Positions 1-11,487 of a stretch of 64,000 bases of DNA are shown here, piece after piece. Below the pieces are notes generated by a model. That model searched no databases and was not told where the DNA came from. It saw nothing but the letters and a program-made list of their open reading frames with translations. The stretch is from Candidatus Cloacimonetes bacterium HGW-Cloacimonetes-2 (GTDB lineage Bacteria; Cloacimonadota; Cloacimonadia; Cloacimonadales; Cloacimonadaceae): contig PHBP01000007.1 of the NCBI GenBank assembly GCA_002842035.1, positions 1 to 64,000 of the forward strand, written 5' to 3'. The translations under genes and the position numbers were made by a program. Within the stretch, counting starts at the first letter, position 1. Every line of letters starts with the position of its first letter.

Positions 1-2816
1 CACCGATCTATACTACAGGTATCCCCGTGAACCAGTCGATGACCATCAAGGTCAAGGCTTACAAGACGGACTGGATACCCAGTATCACACATACAGCCAC
101 TTACAGCATCACCGGCCAGGTAACGATCTCCAGCCCGATCTTCAATATACCCGCTGGAATCTACACCAGTGCCCAGACCGTAAGCGTAATTGGCAGCCCC
201 AATCCCACCGATGCGATTATCAGATACAGCACAGACGGCAGCGATCCCACAGAGACCTCACCGATCTATGCAAGCCCCTTCAATATCGCCTTGAACAGCA
301 GCCTCACTATCAAGTTGAGAGCTTTCAAGACAGATTGGATACCCAGCCCCATCTATACCGCTACATACACAGTGACAGGCCAGGTACAGCTTCCCGCAGT
401 GGTCTTTACTCCTGCTCCCGGAACTTACCAGACTGCTCAGAACATCACTCTGAATACAGCTACCGTACCTACTGGTACTACTCTCAGATACACCCTGGAC
501 GGCACAGAGCCAAATGATCTCTCTCCTGCTTATACAAACCCGATCGCTTTGGGTCTTAATACTAACACGACAATCAAGGTCAAAGCCTTCAAGCAGGACT
601 GGATACCCAGCTCAACCGCTTCCGGGACATACGTGATCACGGGACAGATAGTCTTCAACGCTCCTGTCTTTGATCCTCCCCAGGGAATCTACTACGTCGC
701 ACAGACCGTAAGTATCAATGGCACTGTCCCTTCAAATGCGGTGATCCGTTATACTACAAACGGTACAGATCCGACCGAGGCTTCTCCTGTGTACAGCGCA
801 CAGATTCCGATTACTCAGGGAACGACCACCCTCAAAGTGAGAGCATTCCTGGCAAATTGGACACCCAGCGCAGTACAGACTGCTGTCTATCAGGTAACCG
901 GACAGGTTGCGATGACCAGCCCATACTTCAGCCCTGCACCCGGTACTTACCAGACCCCTCAAAACGTCACAATCAATACAACAACCGTACCGAGCGGAGC
1001 TAGCATCTATTATACTATGGATGGCACAGTCCCGACTCAGTCATCCTATATGTACCATGGCGATCCTATCAATGTTCCGCTGGATACGAGCATTACATTC
1101 AGAGCCAGAGCCTTCCTGAATAATTGGCTTCCCTCCGAAGTGGCGATTGCCACCTATACAATAACCGGGCAGGTTGCTATCACCGGAAGCCCTGTATTTA
1201 ACCCTGCTCCCGGAACCTACACAAACCCGATCTCGGTATCAGTGAATCCGCAAACTCATCCGCTCGGCGCTACTCTGAGATATACTACAGACGGAACAGA
1301 TCCAAACGAGACTTCTCCGATCTATACCTCAGCCATTCAATTGGCTACTGATAGCAACACAACGATTAAAGTAAGAGGATATGCCACTGGTTGGGTACCT
1401 TCCGAGGTTTACACAGCCACTTATGTAGTTACGGGAACGGTCAGCTTCAGCGGTCCGCTCTTTGATCCTCCTGCCGGTAATTACACAACTGCTCAGATGG
1501 TAAGCATCATAGCCAATATCTATCCCAGCGGTGCTACTCTGCGCTATACCACAGACGGATCAGAACCTACAGCAACCTCCGATATCTATAGTACTCCGAT
1601 TAATATCCCGCTGAATACCTTCGGATTCCAGATCAAAGCCAAGGCATTCCATCCGAACTGGGTGGACAGCCCTGTGATCTCTGCCATCTATAATGTTACC
1701 GGACAGGTTACACTGGCAACACCCGCCATCAGTCCTGCTGCCGGAACATATACTGCAGCCCAGACGATCTCAATGGCTCCTGCAGTCCTACCCACAACAG
1801 CAGATATTCGCTATACAATGGATGGCTCTGAACCTACTCTGACATCTCCGGCTTACACAGGATCATTTATCCTGCCGATCAACAGCCAGACCACTATCAA
1901 GCTGAAAGGTTTCGCACAGGATTGGATCAGTAGCCCGACGGTTACAGCAATCTACAATATCACAGGCACCGTAGCAGATCCCATCTTCAGTGTTGATGGT
2001 GGTATTTATGCGGAAGCCTTTGATCTGGAGATCACGACGCCTACAGCCGGTGCTGAGATCAGATACACTACCGATGGCAGCGAGCCAGATCAGAGCTCTA
2101 TGCTCTATACAGGCCCGATCAATATCGCAGATATGACTCAAAACCTGGGCATCAGAGCAAAAGCCTTCAAGACTGATTGGGTTAGCAGCCAGACGATTGG
2201 CGAGACCTATTCAGTGCTGCTCTTGCCTATTAATATCAGAGCATATTCCTATAGCGGTTATATCCGTGTATTGTGGAATTCACCTCTTGCCAGCCGCGCT
2301 CTCGATGGATTTAATCTCTATCGCAGAGGTAGCGGTGAAGCAAGCTTCACAAAGGTCAATACCAGTGGCTTGATCAACACCTTCGATGGTGGTTTCTACT
2401 ACTACGATGACTATGTGATCCAGGTGAATTCTTCTTACAGTTACTATGTTACAGCAGTTTACAACGGAATGGAAAGCTTGGGCAGCGAAACCACCACAAT
2501 CGAATATCAGACCGGTGATTTGGTGATCAATGACAGCTCCCACGTCTATCCGAATCCAGCAGTGAACTCCTGTAGAATTAAACTCGTACTAAGCAGAAAC
2601 GACAACGTTCAAGTCTCAGTCACAATTTTCGATTTCGCCGGCAAGCAAATCCGTAGCCTGTCTGTCCCTGCAACAAACACAAACCTGATCGAAGTCCTTT
2701 GGGATTTGAAGAATTCAGGAGGTGTCAAAGTTGCCAGAGGTACATACTTCGCGCGAGTTGTGGCTGTCGATGGTGCTAATCGCAGTGAAAAGATCCTCAA
2801 GATCGCGGTTCAATAA
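1..2816 (+). CDS. T9SS-type cargo protein with chitobiase C-terminal-like repeats (5' end missing)
   Basis: The reading frame (codons from base 3) is open to the window edge, so the N-terminus and signal peptide are missing. The visible part holds one partial and eight full repeats of about 85 residues. Each has a core like RYTTDGTDPTETSP, then IKVKAF, DWxPS and a closing TATYxVTGQV, which matches the chitobiase/beta-hexosaminidase C-terminal domain family (CHB_HEX_C_1). After the last repeat come a fibronectin-III-like segment (around SGYIRVLWNSP) and a terminal domain starting VYPNPAVN and ending KILKIAVQ, typical of T9SS/FlgD-like sorting domains. The protein is therefore probably exported and surface-attached or released, with the repeats as stalk or carbohydrate-contacting modules. 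No catalytic domain is visible; one could lie upstream. The stop codon overlaps the Shine-Dalgarno sequence of the next gene (taaggagg), which suggests co-transcription with the PorV-like and PorE-like genes. Confidence 0.85.
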   Translation, partial: PIYTTGIPVNQSMTIKVKAYKTDWIPSITHTATYSITGQVTISSPIFNIPAGIYTSAQTVSVIGSPNPTDAIIRYSTDGSDPTETSPIYASPFNIALNSSLTIKLRAFKTDWIPSPIYTATYTVTGQVQLPAVVFTPAPGTYQTAQNITLNTATVPTGTTLRYTLDGTEPNDLSPAYTNPIALGLNTNTTIKVKAFKQDWIPSSTASGTYVITGQIVFNAPVFDPPQGIYYVAQTVSINGTVPSNAVIRYTTNGTDPTEASPVYSAQIPITQGTTTLKVRAFLANWTPSAVQTAVYQVTGQVAMTSPYFSPAPGTYQTPQNVTINTTTVPSGASIYYTMDGTVPTQSSYMYHGDPINVPLDTSITFRARAFLNNWLPSEVAIATYTITGQVAITGSPVFNPAPGTYTNPISVSVNPQTHPLGATLRYTTDGTDPNETSPIYTSAIQLATDSNTTIKVRGYATGWVPSEVYTATYVVTGTVSFSGPLFDPPAGNYTTAQMVSIIANIYPSGATLRYTTDGSEPTATSDIYSTPINIPLNTFGFQIKAKAFHPNWVDSPVISAIYNVTGQVTLATPAISPAAGTYTAAQTISMAPAVLPTTADIRYTMDGSEPTLTSPAYTGSFILPINSQTTIKLKGFAQDWISSPTVTAIYNITGTVADPIFSVDGGIYAEAFDLEITTPTAGAEIRYTTDGSEPDQSSMLYTGPINIADMTQNLGIRAKAFKTDWVSSQTIGETYSVLLLPINIRAYSYSGYIRVLWNSPLASRALDGFNLYRRGSGEASFTKVNTSGLINTFDGGFYYYDDYVIQVNSSYSYYVTAVYNGMESLGSETTTIEYQTGDLVINDSSHVYPNPAVNSCRIKLVLSRNDNVQVSVTIFDFAGKQIRSLSVPATNTNLIEVLWDLKNSGGVKVARGTYFARVVAVDGANRSEKILKIAVQ

Positions 2817-2826
2817 GGAGGATAAA

Positions 2827-3798
2827 ATGAAAAGGATAATAATGATGATACAGCCCAAGAACCTGATATTGGTTAGCCTCCTCTTGTTGGCTGCCTTCGG
2901 TTTGTTCGCTGATGATATGAATAATTCCGCTGCCGCCTATATCCGTATGGGTATAGGCGCGCGGACTATTGCCATGGGTGAAGCCGGCACAGCCACTACC
3001 AAGGACGTTAGCTCCGCATATTGGAATCCTGCCGGTCTTACCGAGATGAAAGATATCGAATTTTCCTCGATGTACAATCTCTCGATGGGGCTCGATCGCA
3101 CCTACAAATACGCTGCCATCGGTAAACGCTTTGATTTCGGAGTTTTGGCTCTGAATTGGATCAATGCCGGTGTCTCTGATATTGAAGGTTACAATGATCT
3201 TGACCAACCCACAGGCTTCTTTAGCAACAACGAGCACAATATATCAATCAGCTATGCTAATCGTTACAAAAGATTCAGCTTTGGAGCCAGCCCCAAGTTT
3301 TATCTATCCAATATGGATGATGATACTCAGACCGGCTTTGGGCTTGATCTGGGGCTCAAGTATGATATCAATCAATACTTCCAGGCCGGACTGATGGCTC
3401 GTGACTTGATCGGCAAGCTCGATGACGACACAATCCCGACACAACTGGCTTTGGGCGTTGCCGGGCATCCCTTTATGGGAGTAACGATCGCAGCCGACGT
3501 CGTAATGGAAAGCAAAGAAGATCCCAAGCTAAATTTCGGAGCCGAATACTGGACACCCATTGGTAGAGATCCCGAAGCGGATTCAAAGCTATCTGTGGTC
3601 AATATGACCGAGCGCAGCTCTTGGGATGATCTGATGTCAAATTCACAGACCGGACTCAGACTAGGCTTTAATGAAGGCAGATTCACCGTAGGTACCGGTC
3701 TCCGTTTCCGTAGCATCCAACTTGATTATGTATATAGATTTAGTAATCACGATATCTTCAACGACGACCATATCATCTCGCTGATTCTCAAGTTCTAA
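2827..3798 (+). CDS. PorV/PorQ-like outer-membrane beta-barrel protein
   Basis: Start chosen at the ATG 6 bases after a strong Shine-Dalgarno AAGGAGG; a longer in-frame extension upstream lies inside the preceding gene and is unlikely. The 323-residue product has a signal peptide (hydrophobic LVSLLLLAAFGLFA, cleavage near ADD). The segment after it, YIRMGIGARTIAMGEAGTA followed by SAYWNPAGL, is the hallmark of the PorV/PorQ (UPF0164-like) family. Alternating aromatic strands continue to the C-terminal Phe (ISLILKF), as in outer-membrane barrels. PorV acts in type IX secretion as a shuttle that brings cargo from the translocon to the attachment complex; here the role is inferred from family and from the sorting-domain protein just upstream. 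The OmpA/PorE-like gene follows after 15 bases. Confidence 0.8.
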   Translation: MKRIIMMIQPKNLILVSLLLLAAFGLFADDMNNSAAAYIRMGIGARTIAMGEAGTATTKDVSSAYWNPAGLTEMKDIEFSSMYNLSMGLDRTYKYAAIGKRFDFGVLALNWINAGVSDIEGYNDLDQPTGFFSNNEHNISISYANRYKRFSFGASPKFYLSNMDDDTQTGFGLDLGLKYDINQYFQAGLMARDLIGKLDDDTIPTQLALGVAGHPFMGVTIAADVVMESKEDPKLNFGAEYWTPIGRDPEADSKLSVVNMTERSSWDDLMSNSQTGLRLGFNEGRFTVGTGLRFRSIQLDYVYRFSNHDIFNDDHIISLILKF

Positions 3799-3813
3799 CA
3801 AAGGGAGCAAGCA

Positions 3814-5652
3814 ATGAGAAAGCAAATACTGCTGATCCTGCTGACAGGAATCATCCTGTTGCTGACAGCTTCGCTGTATGCTCAAAGCGGTTCCCGTTAT
3901 GCCTTGGAAGCAATGGAATACTTCCAGCGTGGTGAGTATCGCAATGCAATCGAGCAATACAAACTTGCTGATCGGGCAGCTGATGGTCAGGTTCCTGCCT
4001 ACAGGTTTTGGCTGGGACGGCTCTATATAGCTGATAACGATACACTAAACGCCAGATTATGGTTGAATAGATATTTGGATTCAGGTGAAGAAAGAAACCG
4101 AACAGAGGTACAGAACTACCTTAGGATTCTGGATCGCCAAACCAAGATCTTTGATTCCTTTGAGATTTCCAGGCTTCCCCGCTATATCTTCAGCTGGAAT
4201 TCAGATTACGGCGCGATAATGAGCCCTGATAACAACTATCTCTATTTCACCTCGCTAAGACCTTCCTCCTATGAGAAAGAAAACATCTGGCGCGCAGAGA
4301 GATTCTCCTCAGGCTGGGGACGTCCCGAATTGATGCCAAACCTCAACACCGACAAGAATGAGGCAGTGGGTTCCTTCTCAATGGATGGCAATACCGCCTA
4401 TTTGTTTGGCAATTTCGAGCGCAATAAGATCGATGGAGATATCTATATAAGCACTTTCAATGGAAGCCGTTGGTCGAGCCCTGTAAATCTCACGGCAGTC
4501 AATTCCGATCAGGTTGAGCTGCATCCAATGGTCTTCCAGGACAAATGGATGTTTTTCACTTCCTCACGTGAAGGCGGCTTTGGCGGCACGGATATCTGGG
4601 TTAGTGAGTTTGCCGATGGTGCTTGGTCACTCCCTCAAAATCTCGGGCCTATGATCAATACTGCCCAGAATGAGCAAACGCCATTTTTGGATTTTGATGG
4701 TATCACACTCGTCTTTGCCTCAGATGGACACCCCGGATTTGGCGGATACGACCTGTTTAAGGCGGTGAAGATCGGTTCCGGATGGCAGGAATGGTCGATC
4801 CCTGAAAATCTTGGCATCCCAGCCAATTCCATTCGTGACGATCGTTTCTTCTTCCACGCCAAAGATACTAATCAAGGATTCATCAGCACGGACAGACAAG
4901 CCTCCGGATACGAGAAATTCATTGCGACAAACTTCGTGTTTACGACTCCTCCCAGCTACTTGGTTAGAGATCCGGAAACCGGTGATGTAATCTCGATCGA
5001 TGTGGGCGATGAAACACCAGCTGAGATTGAAGAACCCCTCATGTCAATGGTTACAGGCAGAGTCCTGGATGAAGATGGCAATCCTGTCCAAACCCAGATT
5101 GTTTTCGAAGCGATCATAGATGGTCAGAGATATAGACAAGTAGCCAATACCGATGCCAATGGGAATTATACACTGGATCTGCCCGCTGGTAAAACCTACG
5201 ATGTGGTAGTAAACGAGGAAGGCTATATGATCTTTACTCAGACATATACACCTCAAGCAGGAAGCGACAACCTCAATATTACTCTGCAAAAGCTCCGCGA
5301 AGAGCGGATCTTTGTCCTGGAGAATATCCAGTTTGAGTTCAATAGCTCCCAGCTTACAGAAGCATCCAAGGTTATCCTGAACAATTCTGTAATTACTCTG
5401 CTCAACAATCCCGATATCAAAGTCGAGCTTTCGGGTCACACCTGTAATATGGGTAGTGCAGAATACAACCTGTGGCTTTCCGAACGTCGTGCACAATCCG
5501 TGCGCAATTACCTCATTTCCAAGGGAGTAGAAGCCAGCAGATTGACAGCCGTAGGTTTCGGTCTCACCCGTCCAATCGAATCCAACGACAGTCTCGCCGG
5601 TAGGATAAAGAACCGCAGAGTCGAGTTTAAAGTACTGGATACTAATAACTAA
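3814..5652 (+). CDS. PorE-like OmpA-family protein (TPR, PD40 propeller, CRD, OmpA C-terminus)
   Basis: The 612-residue protein has a signal peptide (LLILLTGIILLLTASLYAQ), TPR-like helices at about 25-110, and WD40-like PD40 propeller blades at about 120-370 (repeated YFTSLRP-, MFFTSSREGG-, LVFASDGHPGFGG-type strands). A carboxypeptidase regulatory-like beta-sandwich follows at about 410-490 (VTGRVLDEDGNPVQ), then an OmpA peptidoglycan-binding domain at about 500-612 (IQFEFNSSQLTEAS, LSERRAQSVRNYL, NRRVEF). This order matches PorE of the type IX secretion system, which anchors the outer-membrane complex to peptidoglycan. PorE is usually a lipoprotein, but no lipobox cysteine is visible here. 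The gene follows the PorV-like gene closely and is closed by a strong terminator, so cargo, PorV-like and PorE-like genes appear to form one unit. The domain reading is firm; the T9SS role is inferred. Confidence 0.82.
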   Translation: MRKQILLILLTGIILLLTASLYAQSGSRYALEAMEYFQRGEYRNAIEQYKLADRAADGQVPAYRFWLGRLYIADNDTLNARLWLNRYLDSGEERNRTEVQNYLRILDRQTKIFDSFEISRLPRYIFSWNSDYGAIMSPDNNYLYFTSLRPSSYEKENIWRAERFSSGWGRPELMPNLNTDKNEAVGSFSMDGNTAYLFGNFERNKIDGDIYISTFNGSRWSSPVNLTAVNSDQVELHPMVFQDKWMFFTSSREGGFGGTDIWVSEFADGAWSLPQNLGPMINTAQNEQTPFLDFDGITLVFASDGHPGFGGYDLFKAVKIGSGWQEWSIPENLGIPANSIRDDRFFFHAKDTNQGFISTDRQASGYEKFIATNFVFTTPPSYLVRDPETGDVISIDVGDETPAEIEEPLMSMVTGRVLDEDGNPVQTQIVFEAIIDGQRYRQVANTDANGNYTLDLPAGKTYDVVVNEEGYMIFTQTYTPQAGSDNLNITLQKLREERIFVLENIQFEFNSSQLTEASKVILNNSVITLLNNPDIKVELSGHTCNMGSAEYNLWLSERRAQSVRNYLISKGVEASRLTAVGFGLTRPIESNDSLAGRIKNRRVEFKVLDTNN

Positions 5653-5670
5653 GAACCATCTCATTAATAT

Positions 5671-5704
5671 AAAAGAGGTTCAGCCTTCGGGTTGAACCTC
5701 TTTT
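5671..5704 (+). terminator. Rho-independent terminator after the PorE-like gene
   Basis: A 15-bp stem (5671-5685 with 5690-5704, including one G-U pair) is capped by a UUCG tetraloop and ends in a run of T. The AAAAGAGG/CCTCTTTT ends would let it work in both directions. It closes the operon that begins before the window. Confidence 0.93.
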
Positions 5705-5716
5705 ACTTTCTGCTTA

Positions 5717-5771
5717 GATTCCTGCTTGTATCCTGCTTCTATCCTGCATCAATCCTGCTTGAAGAAGCAGG
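5717..5771 (-). repeat. 11-bp tandem repeat element, copy A (gap before gyrB)
   Basis: The 5705-6236 gap holds this array. Read on the minus strand, 11-bp units of the form aagCAGGATnn follow each other without spacers (plus-strand units at 5717, 5728, 5739 and 5750). The final unit makes a small inverted repeat (CCTGCTT gaag AAGCAGG, 5754-5771). Just upstream in the minus sense lies CTTAAAGCATTG (5773-5795), which resembles CTAAAGCATTG beside copy D. The rest of the gap is AT-rich, with a possible gyrB promoter near 6141-6167, a TGACA-aaa-TGTCA palindrome at 6116-6128, and two short open frames of doubtful meaning (5825-5920 plus; 5837-6007 minus). Confidence 0.85.
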
Positions 5772-6140
5772 AATCAACTGCCTTGCAATGCTTTAAGATT
5801 GTATGATCTAAAGTGAGGCTATAAATGAATAGAAAATTAGATAAAGAATTGGGACGGCTTACGCGTTATTATAGTAAAATTACCATATTCACCACTCAAG
5901 TCGATCACGGATATCTCTGAAAGGTCGATCTCTCTACTACGATGATTTTTGATAGCTTCATAGTGATTTTGGCAGATGGGACAGCTCCCGAAAACGACAA
6001 ATTCCGGCTATTATTTGCTGTCAAACTGCCAGCTGTTTATGAGACACTTATATACGTAGTCCTAAAGTACTATATTACTATCAGTTACAATCTTGTAATA
6101 ATCGAACTTAGTTCTTGACAAAATGTCAGTATCATTTTTA

Positions 6141-6167
6141 TTGACAATCAGATAACGGCACTAAACG
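6141..6167 (+). promoter_or_regulatory. Possible gyrBA promoter
   Basis: TTGACA at 6141-6146 is followed after 15 bases by TAAACG. A second TTGACA at 6115-6120 overlaps a perfect inverted repeat TGACA-aaa-TGTCA that could be an operator. The -10 match to TATAAT is weak, but the same TTGACA-N14/15-TAAAMC arrangement appears before the V-ATPase operon and the tRNA. A Shine-Dalgarno TAGGAG stands before the gyrB ATG. Confidence 0.35.
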
Positions 6168-6233
6168 TACTGTAATAATTCACAAGAGCATAAGGTTGTC
6201 GTTATTCAGTCATAACTAATTAGGAGATAATAG

Positions 6234-8135
<1,902 letters not shown>

Positions 8136-8146
8136 TGGAGATTAGA

Positions 8147-10756
8147 ATGTCTGATAACAATAGAATTATAAACGTACAAATCGAAGAACAATTGAAGCAG
8201 GCGTATCTGGACTATTCGATGAGCGTAATCGTCGCAAGAGCGCTTCCAGATATCCGGGATGGCTTGAAGCCTTCTCAGAGACGTATCATATTTGCAATGC
8301 ATGAGCTAAATCTTTCCCCGGGCGGACACTTCCGCAAATGCGCCAAGATTGCAGGTGATACATCAGGTAACTATCACCCTCACGGTGAACAGGTGGTTTA
8401 TCCTACTTTGGTGCGTTTGGCACAACCCTGGGTGATGAGATATCCCTTGATAGATGGACAGGGAAACTTTGGTTCTATCGACGGCGATCCACCGGCTGCC
8501 ATGCGTTATACAGAGGCGCGCCTGCATAAAGCCACTATGGAGATGCTTGACGAGCTCGAGAAAGATACGGTAGCCTACAAATCAAATTACGACGAGACCC
8601 GTAAAGAACCAACGGTATTCCCTACCAGAATACCTAATCTTCTGGTCAATGGCTCCTCAGGTATCGCAGTAGGTATGGCTACCAATATGCCACCTCACAA
8701 TATCAAAGAGATATGTTCCGCTATGATTGCCCTGATCGATAATCCGGAGCTTCAACCTTTGGAACTGCTCAATTATATCAAGGGTCCTGACTTCCCCACC
8801 GGAGGATTTATCCTCGGAGTCGAAGGCATCAGAGATTACTTTGAGACAGGCCGTGGAAAGATCATCGTGCGCGGTAAGGTCGATATTGAGACCACTCCCA
8901 GCGATCAGGAACTGATCATCATCCGTGAGATTCCCTATCAACTGGCAAAGACTTTGTTGATAGAGAAGATGGTGGAACTGGTCAAAGAGAAGAAGATCGA
9001 AGGTATCAGCGACATACGTGATGAATCCGGCAGAGACGGTATGCGCTTGGTGATCCAAGTGAAACGCAATCACGATGCACAAGTCGTGAGAAACCTACTC
9101 TACAAATACACACAACTTCAAACTACCTTTGGTGTGATCAATCTCTGTCTTGTGGATGGAGTGCCCAAGGTAGTGCCGATGAAGGATATGATCCTGAACT
9201 TCATAAACTTCAGACATGATGTTGTACTACGTAGAACTTTGTTTGAGCTAAGAAATGCGGAAGACAGACTTCATATCCTGGAAGGCTTGAGGATTGCTCT
9301 GGATAACCTGGACGAAGTAATAGCCACAATCAGAGCTTCTCAGACGCCTCCTGAAGCTAACGAACAACTACAAGCCAAGTTCGGTCTATCCGAGATTCAG
9401 GCAAAAGCTATCCTGGATATGCGTTTGCAGAGACTCACAGGCTTGGAACGGGAAAAGATAGAAGCTGAATATCAGGATCTTCTGGTACTAATCAAGAGAC
9501 TAAGGGATTTGGTTGAGAGTCGCGAACTACGTGCTGATCTCATCAAACAAGAAACGACAGAGATCATTGAGAAGTTTGGTGATGCGCGCAAGACCACTAT
9601 TATAGAAGCTTATGGCTCCAGCTTTAATATGGAAGATCTGATTGCTGATGAGTTGGTAGTTGTGACCATCACCCACGATGGCTATGTAAAGCGTATCCCT
9701 GTTGACACCTATAAGGTTCAGGGACGTGGAGGAAAAGGACTCTCGGCATCAAATCTGAAAGAAGATGACTTTATCCAGTATCTCTTTGTAGCTTCTACAC
9801 ACAGCTACATCCTGCTCTTTACCGATCATGGAAGGTGCTATTGGATCAAAGTCTTTGAGATTCCAGAAGCCAGTAGAACAGCCAGAGGTAAGGCTATAGT
9901 CAATCTGGTTCAGTTCCAGGGGCAAGAGAAGATCAAGGCGTTTGTAACTCTCAAGAGCTTCTCAGAGACTCAGAATATCCTGATGTGCACTCGTAATGGC
10001 CTTGTGAAGAAGACTTCTCTCAAAGCTTTCTCCCGCCCCCGCTCCATCGGTATCCTTGCTATCAAGCTCAATGAGGATGATGAGCTGATCGATGCCCGGA
10101 TCACAGACGGCAACGACGATATCCTGCTTGCTACCCGCAATGGTTATTGCAACAGATTCAACGAAGCAGACGTTCGTCAAAGCGGTCGCTTCACTATGGG
10201 TGTACGCGGCATCAAACTCAGAGATAAAGACTTTGTAATCTCGATGACTCTGATCAAGCCGGAAGAACAGATGGAGAATGGAGAAGGCATCCTGCCCAGC
10301 ATTCTCGCAATCAGTGAGAACGGCTATGGCAAACGTACTCCAATTGATTCCTATCCTGCTCACAAACGTGGCTCAAAGGGCGTGATAACACTCAAGACTA
10401 CTATGCGTAATGGTCATTTGGCTGCTCTGATGAAGGTCAAAGATGGTGATGACCTGATGATTATCACCCAAGACGGTATGATCATACGCCAGAAAGTTGA
10501 TGAGATCTCCCGCGTAAGCCGTAATACCCAAGGCGTCAGGCTGATCTTCCTCAACGATGAAGACAAGGTAAGAGATATTACATACGTACCTGCCGAGCCC
10601 GATGACGAACAGATAGACTCTGAGATTGACAAGCTGCGTACTGAAGCGCCTCTGGAGATACTAGCTCCTGTCGATGATGAGGACGAGCTGGACGAAGCCA
10701 TCGATGAGATAGAAGAGATCGAAGATACAGAAGAAGATATAGACGATAATGAATAA
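8147..10756 (+). CDS. gyrA: DNA gyrase subunit A
   Basis: This is the breakage-reunion subunit of gyrase (869 residues). The start chosen is the ATG at 8147, six bases after GGAG; an in-frame ATG at 8135 overlapping the gyrB stop lacks a ribosome site. The catalytic tyrosine is Tyr121 (RYTEARL). A gyrase-specific GyrA box, QGRGGKG, sits in the C-terminal pinwheel domain, which separates it from topoisomerase IV ParC. The tail is strongly acidic (runs of D and E over the last 45 residues). In the quinolone-resistance region, [11 protein letters not shown] places Gln82 and Pro86 at the positions of E. coli Ser83 and Asp87, the usual drug-bridge residues, so intrinsic quinolone insensitivity is possible. 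The next gene starts inside the last codons of gyrA. Confidence 0.97.
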   Translation: MSDNNRIINVQIEEQLKQAYLDYSMSVIVARALPDIRDGLKPSQRRIIFAMHELNLSPGGHFRKCAKIAGDTSGNYHPHGEQVVYPTLVRLAQPWVMRYPLIDGQGNFGSIDGDPPAAMRYTEARLHKATMEMLDELEKDTVAYKSNYDETRKEPTVFPTRIPNLLVNGSSGIAVGMATNMPPHNIKEICSAMIALIDNPELQPLELLNYIKGPDFPTGGFILGVEGIRDYFETGRGKIIVRGKVDIETTPSDQELIIIREIPYQLAKTLLIEKMVELVKEKKIEGISDIRDESGRDGMRLVIQVKRNHDAQVVRNLLYKYTQLQTTFGVINLCLVDGVPKVVPMKDMILNFINFRHDVVLRRTLFELRNAEDRLHILEGLRIALDNLDEVIATIRASQTPPEANEQLQAKFGLSEIQAKAILDMRLQRLTGLEREKIEAEYQDLLVLIKRLRDLVESRELRADLIKQETTEIIEKFGDARKTTIIEAYGSSFNMEDLIADELVVVTITHDGYVKRIPVDTYKVQGRGGKGLSASNLKEDDFIQYLFVASTHSYILLFTDHGRCYWIKVFEIPEASRTARGKAIVNLVQFQGQEKIKAFVTLKSFSETQNILMCTRNGLVKKTSLKAFSRPRSIGILAIKLNEDDELIDARITDGNDDILLATRNGYCNRFNEADVRQSGRFTMGVRGIKLRDKDFVISMTLIKPEEQMENGEGILPSILAISENGYGKRTPIDSYPAHKRGSKGVITLKTTMRNGHLAALMKVKDGDDLMIITQDGMIIRQKVDEISRVSRNTQGVRLIFLNDEDKVRDITYVPAEPDDEQIDSEIDKLRTEAPLEILAPVDDEDELDEAIDEIEEIEDTEEDIDDNE

Positions 10757-11318
10757 AGCTCTGTTAGCGGTCTTGATGATACTGATCCTGGGCGCATGCT
10801 CAGTGGGCTACTACATCCCGATCAGTTCAGACAAGGTCACTACAGAAGACAGATATGCCATAATCAGGACGGATAGCTTGCTCATAGCTGTCCGTCCTTA
10901 TTACTACCCCGACACAGGCAATAGCTATTCCAGTCGTTTCTTCTCGATTTACCTCCAAGTACGCAACAACAGCAGCCAAAACCGCGTACTCAGCCCCGGC
11001 AGCTTCAGCATCCTGGCAGATGGACGCCAATTTGACTACATCCCCCTGCAATTGATTCTGAGCAGCACCCAAAGCAGTCTCTTTCTGGATCAGGGAAATT
11101 GGTTCGCAGAGCCCAGCCTCTTTCCTGATACCACTGATCCTTATGAAAAGGAGAGAGAGCACGCCCTGGAGCTGATCAATAATTACTTCAGCTTTGGTGA
11201 TTTGATCCCCGGTGGACGCAAGGAAGGTTTTCTCTTCTACAACCGTGATCTCCAGAATAAAAGACAGATCACCATAGACGTATTTGGCACCCCGGTTAGT
11301 TTCGGCTATTCAAAGTAA
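10749..11318 (+). CDS. Small lipoprotein of unknown function
   Basis: A 189-residue protein whose N-terminus [17 protein letters not shown] is a lipoprotein signal peptide with the lipid-modified Cys at position 17. It is therefore predicted to be anchored in the inner or outer membrane. The mature part has predicted beta strands (SRFFSIYLQVRNNSSQNRVLSPGSFSIL; then DLIPGGRKEGFLFYNRDL), resembling a small beta-sandwich of the kind seen in DUF4352-like secreted proteins, but I do not recognise the family. Its ATG overlaps the last 8 bases of gyrA, suggesting translational coupling, although a functional link to gyrase is not expected. Confidence 0.75.
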   Translation: MNKALLAVLMILILGACSVGYYIPISSDKVTTEDRYAIIRTDSLLIAVRPYYYPDTGNSYSSRFFSIYLQVRNNSSQNRVLSPGSFSILADGRQFDYIPLQLILSSTQSSLFLDQGNWFAEPSLFPDTTDPYEKEREHALELINNYFSFGDLIPGGRKEGFLFYNRDLQNKRQITIDVFGTPVSFGYSK

Positions 11319-11487
11319 ACACTTGTCTATTCTGGATCAAGCATTTATCTTATAAACAGACACGCCAAACATGCCTGTTGATTAATATCACGAAGCTTGA
11401 AGGCAACATATTTGATGTACCGGCGATTTTTATTGACTGGATTTGGACAATACCCAGACTGGCGACATAAACACAAAGAGGTTTTGA

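Noticed and set aside
5044-5664. 206-residue minus-strand frame opposite the OmpA-like gene
   Set aside because: It lies entirely opposite a well-supported gene and crosses the start of its 3' flank without a promoter or known motif.
5825-5920. 31-residue plus-strand small ORF with a GTGAGG site
   Set aside because: The ribosome-like site is suggestive, but the peptide has no recognisable feature and lies in the gap beside repeat copy A; too weak to call.
10414-10797. Ser-rich minus-strand frame over the end of gyrA
   Set aside because: It is the antisense reading of the acidic gyrA tail (Glu/Asp codons read as Ser) and not a gene.
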